64,000 nt of DNA from CAZAYY01 sp964489525 (GTDB lineage Bacteria > Chloroflexota > Anaerolineae > Anaerolineales > JABWBV01). The stretch lies in contig CAZAYY010000003.1 in NCBI GenBank assembly GCA_964489525.1, forward strand, positions 202,036 through 266,035. Reading direction: 5' to 3'. The notes under the pieces are model-generated. The model made no database searches. It was not told the origin of the DNA and was given only the letters and a program-made list of their open reading frames with translations. Position numbers and translations under genes: made by a program. Shown in pieces: positions 16,740 through 26,100 of the stretch (the stretch's first letter is position 1; each line of letters starts with the position of its first letter).

Positions 16740-17421
16740 GCCGCAAACCGCCACCGACGGCAAGCGCTGCCCACCTATGTCGTTCGTATGATAGGGGAGC
16801 AGCCTGTTCCCAATAGGTATCATTAGAATAATTGAGGAGCAACCGGTTCCCAATGCGTGTCACTCCAAACGACGCCGCCGTGAGGAATCTTTTACCAAGG
16901 GCGGGTCAGCGGGTGGGCAGACGGGCTGCGCCGGAATGAGCCAGGGGCGGCTCTGGAATGGTTTCCGCTGCGCTGCGACCCACCCCTACCGGAGGATAAC
17001 CTGGATTTAACCCTCCCATAAATGGTGCGCCGTACCCGGAGCCCATTTGGGGGAGGTGGCCGCCAGGCCGGAGGGGGTTCCCCATTCGTGTATTCGTGGC
17101 GCAAAATTCGTGGACGGTGAACTGACCCCCCTCCGGCTGCACCGGGTCCCCCCATTTTGCCTGCGGCAAAATAAGGGGACTTAAACCCCGCGTGTCACTC
17201 CGAACGACGCAGCCGTGAGGAATCTTAAACAATAAAGAAAAACTCGGTGGCTCTCGGTATTTTTTCTCTGTGGTTCTCGAAGTAAACCGGATTACAAAGT
17301 CCGCTTGGTTAGAATCCGGAGGCTGCTTCGCTTCGCTCGCGAACCACATCCATCAAAAAACCTTAAAGCAGCGATTTTTTCATTAAAAAGCAGGCGAATT
17401 TAAGCAAAAACTTAAAAAGGG
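16740..17421. repeat. Gene-free stretch of dispersed-repeat fragments
   Basis: No credible gene is seen. Two copies of a 37-bp element beginning GCGTGTCACTCC and ending GAGGAATCTT lie at 16855-16891 and 17190-17226; a related copy in reverse orientation lies at 53058-53092. Other elements are two 19-nt repeats (GGAGCARCCKGTTCCCAAT, 16796-16814 and 16836-16854), an ATTCGTGTATTCGTGGC segment near 17085, and an 8-bp hairpin ATTTTGCC/GGCAAAAT near 17155. These read as degenerate intergenic repeats, not as a single transposon. Confidence 0.6.
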
Positions 17422-17450
17422 TTTATCTGTCAGGCAGATGCTATTATAAT
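17422..17450 (+). promoter_or_regulatory. Promoter of the multi-GAF signalling operon
   Basis: A perfect TATAAT (17445-17450) stands 17 bp after a weak TTTATC -35. It would give a leader of about 85 nt ahead of the first receiver gene. Confidence 0.5.
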
Positions 17451-17463
17451 AATGCCAGATACG

Positions 17464-17515
17464 AATAACTACTCTACCCCAGGTTTTAAAAGGGTGAAGA
17501 GCAGTTATTGTTTTT
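17464..17515 (+). terminator. Attenuator-like hairpin in the leader of the signalling operon
   Basis: AATAACT pairs with AGTTATT as the outer stem, CTCT with AGAG and ACCC with GGGT as inner stems, followed by GTTTTT. It lies between the TATAAT box and the first gene and not after any gene, so it may control read-through into the operon. Confidence 0.5.
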
Positions 17516-17542
17516 GCTTATTAACAACGGAGGAAAGTATTG

Positions 17543-17941
17543 ATGTCCGCCGCTCCCATAATTATGTATGTTGAGGACAACCTGGAAAACCGGATCTTAA
17601 TCCGGCGCGTCTTAATGGCCGAGGGATATAAGGTGGTTGAGGCTGAAAACGCCCAACGCGCCCTGGAAGTGCTCGAAGACCTGGTTCCCGACCTGATTTT
17701 GATGGATGTCAATATGCCTGAAATGGATGGGCTGACCCTGACGGCCAAAATCAAGAGCGTACCCAATCTCTTTAATGTTCCCGTGATCGCACTGACGGCC
17801 AATGTCATGAAAGGCGATCGCGAACGCACGCTAGAAGCCGGCTGCGATGGGTATTTGCAAAAACCGGTGGACATCGATGCCTTACCCCACCAGATTGAAA
17901 AATTCCTTGCCCTTGGCAAAACCCTGGGAGGCCAGGAATAA
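17543..17941 (+). CDS. Single-domain response regulator (receiver only) 1
   Basis: A 132-residue CheY-like receiver with no output domain. The acidic pair is in MYVEDN, the phosphorylated aspartate in DLILMDVNMPEMDG, the switch threonine in ALTANV and the conserved lysine in YLQKPVD, so it should be phosphorylatable. It probably shuttles phosphate within the relay encoded downstream. ATG 17543 is preferred over the adjacent in-frame TTG at 17540; GGAGG precedes both. It is the first gene of a six-gene plus-strand run. Confidence 0.93.
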   Translation: MSAAPIIMYVEDNLENRILIRRVLMAEGYKVVEAENAQRALEVLEDLVPDLILMDVNMPEMDGLTLTAKIKSVPNLFNVPVIALTANVMKGDRERTLEAGCDGYLQKPVDIDALPHQIEKFLALGKTLGGQE

Positions 17942-18009
17942 GCAGAACGGATCCCTGCACACGCCTGCCAAACCCCAAGCCCCTTCAAAAACACCCGAGA
18001 AAACAACCA

Positions 18010-18444
18010 ATGAACGAACCAAATTTACCCCCCAGACGCAAGCCCATTTCAATCCAGGATGCCACGGTCCTCGTGGTGGAAGACAATGTCTCCAACTTTG
18101 TCCTCATTGCCCGCATGTTGGGATTTATGGGCATTCACTGCGAATGGAAAACCTCCGGGTATGAAGTGGTGGAATATGCCGACACCCTTCCCCGCCTGGA
18201 TTTAATCCTGATGGATATTCGCCTGCCGTATGAAGATGGCTATGGAGCGTTGAAAAAAATCCGCGCATCCGCCAGCCTGCGCGACACCCTGGTTGTGGCA
18301 GTTACGGCTGAAGCCAGCGTGGCACAAATTAATAAAGCCCGCGAGTCGGGGTTTGATGGTTTTCTTGGGAAACCCCTTGACCCCGATCGCTTTCCAGAAC
18401 AAATCCGCCGGATTCTTTCAGGAGAATCTGTTTGGGAAATGTAA
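18010..18444 (+). CDS. Single-domain response regulator (receiver only) 2
   Basis: A 144-residue receiver domain with a 15-residue N-terminal extension and no output domain. Motifs are intact: VVEDN, phosphoacceptor in LILMDIRLPYEDG, AVTAEA and the lysine in FLGKPLD. It is clearly diverged from receiver 1, so the two are not a recent tandem copy. It lies 68 bp after receiver 1 and 86 bp before the membrane GAF protein on the same strand. It may accept phosphate from the large hybrid kinase of this operon. Confidence 0.93.
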   Translation: MNEPNLPPRRKPISIQDATVLVVEDNVSNFVLIARMLGFMGIHCEWKTSGYEVVEYADTLPRLDLILMDIRLPYEDGYGALKKIRASASLRDTLVVAVTAEASVAQINKARESGFDGFLGKPLDPDRFPEQIRRILSGESVWEM

Positions 18445-18530
18445 CCGCACGACCCAACTCACCAAAAGCTGCCGCCCGTTTAGCTGGGGCGGCCAATCGC
18501 CCTGCCTGCCGCCAGGAGGATGCCTGACCC

Positions 18531-20165
18531 ATGAACCCATCACCTTCCCCCCTTCGTCAAAGACTTGACGCTGTATTTGCATACTACAACCCTGCCAGCA
18601 TGGGAGCGCAAGACAGCCAGCCTGCAGCCGCCCTCGACCTGCCAGCCTGGCGTCAGCGTATTCTGGTAGCGCTCCTGTATGCCGTAGCCATCGTTGGCGC
18701 GGTGGCGCTGCTGGTGGCTTTGATTCCACTGCTCCAAAGGCAAAATTACCTGTTGGCCGCAGCTTATGGGGCAGCCTATGGACTGATTGTGGTATTGGCT
18801 TTTTCAAGAGCCCGGGTAGTCAGAGAACTGCCCTATTGGGTGAAGGGCGGCGTACTGGTGGCCTTCCCCGTAGCAGCCGGCGTGGCCGACCTGCTCCAAT
18901 ATGGGTTAACCACCAGTGTCGTGGCCTGGTTTTTTGCTTCCGCCCTGCTGGCGGCTATTTTATTTGGCATGCGTTGGGCGTCCATCATTGGCGGCCTTCA
19001 GTTGGTCACCCTGGTGATTTTTGCGATCCTTATCACAAACCGGCTTTGGCCGGTGCCCACACCCAACCCGCTGGTGAGTTCGCTCAACCCACTGGCCTGG
19101 CTGGTGGGGGTGTTTAACTATATTTACTTGAGTGCCCTGGCGATTGTGGGCCTGGTTTTGCTGCTGCGCGGCCTCGAACAATCGCTGAAAGCCGCCACCC
19201 AACTGAGCGCCCGCCTGGAGGTGGAGCAAGCCCGGCTTACCCAACGCACAGAAGACCTGGAACGCAGGTTGGTTCAAATTCGAACTGCCTCAGAAATTGC
19301 TCAAAGAGTAAGTGCAGGGCTGAGCCCGGATGCCTTGCTGCAAAACATCGTAGACCTGATTCAAGAACGCCTCAACCTGCATTACGTTGGGGCGTTTGTG
19401 TATGAAAGCCCGGCTGCCGATACCACACAAACCGCTGGTATGCCCGGTGCCAGGCTGCGGGCGGGCAGCGGCGTGATTGGCCGCAGCCTGGCCGCCGAGG
19501 GAAAAGCCCTGGTCATGGACGAAGCCTCGGACCCCAACCAGGAAGATGCTGCTTCGGTTTTGGCTTGGGCACTGCGGCATGGTCAATCCAAAATCGGGCA
19601 GGTGCGGAACCCATCTGCTCCTGATGAAGCCAGCCCAACCGCTTTGCAAGCCAGCCACTTGCTGCCCGAAACGAAAACCGAAATGGCGGTGCCCTTTACC
19701 ATGCCAGTCACCGCATCCCAAAGCGGGGTTTTTGGGCCGGGTTCCAACGCAGCCGGGGTGCTTACCATCCAATCTACCCAACCGGATGCGTTCGATGAAA
19801 ACGATATCACCCTTATGGAAGGCATTGCAGACGTTCTAAGCACCGCCCTTCAAAACGCCTGGATGGTGCAAACCACCCAACGGCGGTTAGAAGTGGAAAG
19901 CGCTGTCAGCTACGCTTCTGGTAAAATGCGCGAAGCCCTGGACATGCAAACCATTCTGCAAACCGCAGCCCGAGAAATGCGGGCGGCATTCGACCTGGAT
20001 GAAGTAACCATCCAACTTGGCTTACCCGAGCAGCCAGCAGGGGGCACCGGCCCCCTGGCGCCAGACACTGGCCCGTTATCCGAATCATCCCAGGGGCGAA
20101 AAACACCGACTTCGCCCGAAGACATTTCGCAGCCGCAGGAGAAACGCGATGCGCAATCCTTCTGA
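18531..20165 (+). CDS. Six-helix membrane protein with GAF domain
   Basis: A 544-residue protein with six predicted membrane helices (about 43-230), a coiled coil of about 45 residues ('LEVEQARLTQRTEDLERRL') and one GAF domain (about 265-450). A short C-terminal segment (TILQTAAREMRAAFDLDEV) resembles the start of another GAF domain, and the last 40 residues are Pro/Ser-rich. There is no kinase or receiver domain. It probably senses a membrane or soluble signal and partners with the next two proteins. Its last 17 nt overlap the start of the multi-GAF sensor gene, so translation is likely coupled. A similar truncated-GAF tail is found at the end of that next protein. Confidence 0.8.
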   Translation: MNPSPSPLRQRLDAVFAYYNPASMGAQDSQPAAALDLPAWRQRILVALLYAVAIVGAVALLVALIPLLQRQNYLLAAAYGAAYGLIVVLAFSRARVVRELPYWVKGGVLVAFPVAAGVADLLQYGLTTSVVAWFFASALLAAILFGMRWASIIGGLQLVTLVIFAILITNRLWPVPTPNPLVSSLNPLAWLVGVFNYIYLSALAIVGLVLLLRGLEQSLKAATQLSARLEVEQARLTQRTEDLERRLVQIRTASEIAQRVSAGLSPDALLQNIVDLIQERLNLHYVGAFVYESPAADTTQTAGMPGARLRAGSGVIGRSLAAEGKALVMDEASDPNQEDAASVLAWALRHGQSKIGQVRNPSAPDEASPTALQASHLLPETKTEMAVPFTMPVTASQSGVFGPGSNAAGVLTIQSTQPDAFDENDITLMEGIADVLSTALQNAWMVQTTQRRLEVESAVSYASGKMREALDMQTILQTAAREMRAAFDLDEVTIQLGLPEQPAGGTGPLAPDTGPLSESSQGRKTPTSPEDISQPQEKRDAQSF

Positions 20166-23100
20166 ATCCAACAGTGCTCCATCCAAACCAACCCCACCCA
20201 CACTGCCCGGCTCCCTGACGCCGCAAGGCCAACCCACCCAACCCGCCAGGCGCATCCTCGCTCCGCGGCTGGGGTTGGTTGGCCCACTGTTTATTGGGCT
20301 GGCATTCTTAATCATCTTTACGGTAACTGCCCTGATTGTTGGGCAGTTTGGCCGCGCCAACCTCGACCAAACCATCCAAACCAGCACCCGCCCGGCTGCC
20401 ATCAGTTTAAGCCGCCTGGTGGGCGAACCGCTTTCGACGTTTGACTTTGCCCAAATCAACCGGCTGCTGCGCGAAAATGTGCGCGACACCAACATCGTCT
20501 ACGCAAGCATTCGTGATGCCCAGGGTAACCTGATTGCCCAGTTTGGAGAGATCGGCCTGACCAACATTGAGCAAGACAAGGCCCGCGCCATCCAAACCCG
20601 CCAGAATGCCGGCACAACCGAAATTCAAGATCCGGATTATTTCCAAATTTTCAACCCAATTCGTTTTGAAAACAACATTACCGGTGTGGTGCATCTGATT
20701 GCCACCAAAGCGCCTTTCCAGACCGAATACAACCGCACCCGTGAGGCCATTGTCTACACCTTTATTACCTCACTGGTCATTGCCACCGTGGGGTTTGTGC
20801 TGGTAACCCGGGCATATGTCGTGCGCCCGCTGCAGCAGTTATCCAACGTTGCTGAAGCCATTGGCGCAGGTGTGCTCGATGTGGGTGTGGAGCAATCTGG
20901 TTTTTACGAAACCCAATCCCTGGGGTTAGCCGTGGCACAAATGCGCAACCAGATCCGCAGCAGCTACGCCACCCTGGAAGAACGCGTGGCAAGCCGCACC
21001 GAAGAACTGGCTGCCCGGACCCGCCAGCTTCAAACCATCGCCGAAATTTCCAGCGAAATCACAGCCCAACGCAGCCTCGACACCCTGCTCACCGACGTGA
21101 CCTTCCTTCTTAGCGATCGCTTTGGCTTTTACCATGTAGGCATTTTCTTGCTGGATGAGTCCCAAGAATTTGCCCAACTGCGAGCGGCCAACAGCGAAGG
21201 CGGCCAGCGCATGCTGGCCCGTCAACACCAACTCCGGGTGGCGCGCGGCGCCCAGGCAGGCCAGGGCCTGGTGGGGTCTGTTGCCGGAACTGGCACAGCC
21301 CGGATCGCACTGGACGTTGGCCAGGATGCGGTATTTTTCAATAACCCCGACCTGCCCGAAACTCGCTCAGAAGTGGCCCTGCCCTTGATTTCAAGCAGCG
21401 GTATCCTGGGCGTGTTAGACATCCAAAGCCAACAGCCTTCCGCATTCCAGGAAGCAGATATTGAACTATTCCGTCTGGTTGCCGACCAGCTGGCCATTGC
21501 CCTTGAAAACGCTGCCCTCTTTACCCAAAACCAGGCCGCCTTGCAGCAAAGTGAAACCGCCCTGGCGACCTTAAACGCTTACTATGGCGAAATCACCCGA
21601 ACCGCCTGGCAAAATGTCCTCAGCCGGGCAGAGAACGTGGCCTTTACGGCAAACAGGGCTGGTGTGCGGCCAGCAGCCCCCCTGGTACCCACCCAGGAAG
21701 ACCAAACCCAAAACCCATTGGTCGTGGAAGTACCCGTAAACATCCGCGGAAACCAGGCGGGTGTCATCCGCCTGAAAAAAGCACCCCCCCAAACCAGCGC
21801 CCTGACCATGCCAACCAGCCGGCGCGGCAGCCCCTGGAACCCCGAAGAAATGCAAGCGTTGGAAACCCTGGCGAACCAGCTTGGCGAATCGCTGGAAAGC
21901 GCCCGCCTGTTTGACGAAACCCGAGGCGCACTGCTGCGCACCCAGGCGCTTTTCCAGGTCAGTGAAGCGGCCATGAGTAGTGGTGTCGAACAAATTCCAA
22001 CCCTGCTGCAAACCACGGTAGATGCGGTTGCTCGCACCCTGCCCGCTGACCGGGTAGCATTGGTTACCTTTGACCAGCCTACCCAAAAAGTGCAGGATTA
22101 TTTCACCGGCGGCCCAGGGCAAAGCCAGCTGAACCCCCAAATGGAATATGCTCAGGTTGTAGAAGGATTAAGCGGCTGGGCGCTGGCAAATCAGAAGCCG
22201 GCACTATCACCCAAAGATGCACCCGACCCACGCGAGTCGGAAGCCGCCCAACAGCGCCGGGTTGAAACCAACTGCGGCGCAATCTTGATTGTCCCTGTGG
22301 TGGGCCAGGCTGCAGCCGGAGAAACAGCCCAGGCCCTGGGGATCATCACAGTCATTAACCGTCCGGATGAACCCAACTTCACCGATGAAGACGTCACCTT
22401 ACTCAGCGCCATGGCCAACCAGGTGGCCTCTGCCCTTACCAACGCCCGGCTGGTACAAACCCTTAAACGCCAGGCCGCCGACATGGAAGCAGCCGCCCAG
22501 GTTTCGCGGGCCGCTTCCTCCATCCTGGAGCCAGAAGATCTGCTGCCCCAGGCCGCCCGGTTCATTCAAGAGAGTTTCGAACTGTATTATGTCGGTATTT
22601 TCCTTGCGGACGAACAAAAACATTGGGCTGTGCTGCAGGCTGGCACAGGGGAAGCTGGCAAGGTAATGCTCGAACGCAGCCACCGGCTGGAAATCAGCGA
22701 AAATGCTGCTTCCATGATCGGCCAGGCAATTATCCAGGGCAAGGCCCAAATTGCCCAGGTTGCCACGGAAGCCGAAGTGCGCTTTCCGAACCCGCTGCTG
22801 CCCGAAACCCGCTCTGAAATGGCCCTGCCGCTGATCAGCCGCTCAGAAGTGATTGGTGCCATGACCATTCAAAGCGCCCTGCCCAATGCCTTTTCACAAG
22901 AAGATATCACCACCCTGCAAACCATGGCCGACCAATTGGCCAACGCTATTGAAAATGCTTTGCTCTACTCCAATGCCCAACGCCGCACGCAAGAATTGGC
23001 CGCCATTAACCGGGTAACCACCACCCTGACCCAAAGATTTGACCTCGACCACATCGCTGGTGTGACACTCGAAGCCATTGCTTCCCTTTTTGGCGCCATG

Positions 23101-26100
23101 CACATCGGCATTGTTGTCCCACAAGAAAACCGCCGGTTGAAGGTGATTGCCAGCCGTGGAATGTCCGAACGGGTCATCCGCCTCATCAACCGGTCTACTA
23201 CCGAAACAGACTACTGGCAGCTTACCCGCAACTATGAAGCACTGGTTGTGGAGGAGATGGACAAAGCGCCCGTTGACCCGGCTATGCGCAAATTGCTCTA
23301 CTCCGAAGGGGTACGCTCTTTTGCGTTTTTGCCCCTGCGTGCCAAAGATGAATTAATTGGCGCACTCAACATTGGCCATGACGACATTGGCGGCCTGGAC
23401 GAGCGTGCTGCGCCTTTGCTGCGCACCCTGGCCGACCAGATTGCCCTGGCGTTGGATAACGCCCGCCTGTTCGAAAGCCAATCCCGGCGCACCAGCGAAC
23501 TCGCCCGACTCCATGATATGACGATTGAATTTGGCCAGGCACAAACCGACCTAAACGGTGTGCTCGACCTCTTAACCCGCCGCTCGATGGAACTGCTCGC
23601 CTCCGATGGCGGCGGCGTTTGGATCTGGCATCCTGATGAGGAAGAACTGGAGCTTGTCATTACCTACCAGGTAGGCCAAACCGACCTGACTGGCCGCCGC
23701 CTTAAACTTGGGGAAGGCCTGACCGGCCTTGCCTGCCTGCAGCGCAGCCCACAGGTCGTAGACAGCTACTATACCTGGACCAACAAACCACCCAGCTTAA
23801 CCGATGCCCCGCCCTTCTACGCAGCCATCGCCATGCCCATGATTATCCAGGACACCATTTTAGGCGCCCTGGTACTCACCCGCAGCGAAGCGGGCAAACC
23901 CTACAACAAAGACCAACAAGACCTGGTGGAACTGATTGCCAACCAGGCAGCCTCATTCATCGCCAATGCACGCAGCTATGCCGAAACCGAACAGGCCCTG
24001 GCCCGTACACAGGCTTTGCTCCAGGTTGGCCAGGCCACCATCGGCATTGAAAACCCCATGGAACTCTTCCAAACTGTGGTAGATACCATCGCCCAGGTAA
24101 CCCAGGCCGACCAGGTGCTGCTCATCACGCTGGATTATGAACACCAGTTGGTCGAATACTTCATTGAGAACGGCAAAGACCAATCCGAAGTTTTGCCCCT
24201 CACCTACGGCGAACTGGTTCAGGGATTGTCTGGCTGGGTGCTGCGCGAACAAAAGCCTGCCATTTCTCCAAAAACCATTCCCGACCCGCGTGAAAGCGAT
24301 TATGTTCGCCAGCACCGGCGCCAGGCCGGTGTGGGCAGCATTGTGGTTGCGCCGCTGGCCTATCGCAACAACGTCATCGGCACCCTGACGGCCACCAAAA
24401 AGCTGGAAGCCCCCGATTTCACACCCCAAGACACGGACCTGATTGTTGCCATTGCCAGCCAGGTATCTACCGCGATTGAAAACGTTGAACTATACACCAC
24501 CCAACAGAAACGCGCCCGCCAGCTTCAGGCAGCTTCCAGCGTTTCCCAGGCAGCTTCGTCACAGCTTGAACTGGCCGAACTTCTGCCGCGTGTGGTTGAA
24601 GTAATTCAAGACAGCTTTGAAATGTATTACGTGGGCATTTTCCTAAACGATGAACAGGGTGAGTGGGCGATTTTGCGAGCGGGCACAGGAGAGGCCGGGC
24701 GCATCCAGGCAGAGCGGGGTCACCGCCTGAAAATCGGTGGCAACTCCATGATCGGCCAGGCCATTGCGGGGGGGTTGGCCCAAATTTCGCAAGAAGTGGG
24801 CGAGGCCGAAATTCGCTTCCGCAACCCGCTGCTGCCCGATACCCGCTCCGAAATGGCCCTGCCGCTGATCACTCGCGGCCAGGTCATTGGGGCCATGACC
24901 ATCCAAAGCTCGCAGAGCGGCGCGTTTAGCCTGGAAGACATCACCACACTCCAAACCATGGCCAACGAATTGGCCAACGCGATTAACAACGCCCGGTTGT
25001 TTGAACAAATTCAGCAGAGCCTGACAGAATCCCAAACGCTCTACACCATCTCCAGCGTGGCCAGTCGTTCGCTGGAACTGGAAGATACACTGGAAGAAGT
25101 ACTCACCAGCATGCTTGATATCACCGGGTTTGATTCCGGGTTGATTACAGTTTTAGACCCGAACACAAAAAGGCTCAAGCTGGTTGCGCAGCGCAACCTG
25201 CCACAGGGGCTGTATCAACGAGTGACCACCCAGGGGCTGGAAGGCACCCTGTGCGAACTGGTTTACCTGCGGGCTGAGGTGGTTATTGTGGACGACATGA
25301 GTGTGGACGCCCCGCTCGATGTCAGCGGGCTGGTCCAGGCCGGCTTGCGTTCGTACCTGGGTGTTCCCCTCGAATCCAAAGGCCAGGTATTGGGAACGCT
25401 GTGCAGCTTCAGCACCCAACCCAATGCGCCTTTGGGCGCAAACGTTTCCCTGGCCGAGGCAGTCGGGCAGCAGGTGGGCATCGCCATTGAAAACGCCCGC
25501 CTGTTCGAACAGTCTCGCCGCCAGAATGACGATCTCAACATCCTCAATGAAATGGGACGGGCGCTAAGCAACATCCTTGAACCGGGTAGAATCGCTGAAA
25601 TTCTCTATGAATACACCTCTCGCCTGATGGATACCACCAGCTTCTTTGTGGCCATCTATGACCCGGAGGGCGAAGAAATCACTTTCCCGTTGGCCATCAA
25701 CGACAACGAACGCTACCCGGCACCCAACCGCAAAATTGGCGGTGGTCTGACAGACTATGTCCTGCGCTCTGGCGAGCCGCTCTTAATTCCCGAAGATGTG
25801 CTCGCCCGCATGGAATCGCTTGGGCTGAAGGTGCTGTTCATCGGCAACACCCGCATGGCAGAATCCTGGCTTGGTGTGCCAATGGCGGTGGGTGGTGTGG
25901 TTTCCGGCGCCATCGTGGTGCAGAGCGTTACCACACCCAACCTGTACCAGGAACGCCAGCGCGACCTGCTGCTTTCCATTGCAGGGCAGGCGGCCATTGC
26001 CTTCCAAAACGCCCAGTTGTTCAAACAAACCCAGGTGCAGAACCTGGAACTGGCCACCCTGAACGAAATGAGCCGTGTATTGGGCAGCGCACTCGACACC

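Noticed and set aside
16906..17349. A 147-codon open frame on the minus strand in the repeat-rich stretch
   Set aside because: It runs across dispersed-repeat and hairpin fragments, has no ribosome-binding site, and its protein has no recognisable domain.
16617..17421. Integrative element inserted at tRNA-Gly
   Set aside because: No integrase and no repeat of the tRNA 3' end was seen downstream; only short repeat fragments are present.
20017..20148. Earlier in-frame start (TTG) for the multi-GAF sensor
   Set aside because: It would overlap the previous gene by about 150 nt and lacks a ribosome-binding site; ATG 20149 has AGGAG at 8 nt.
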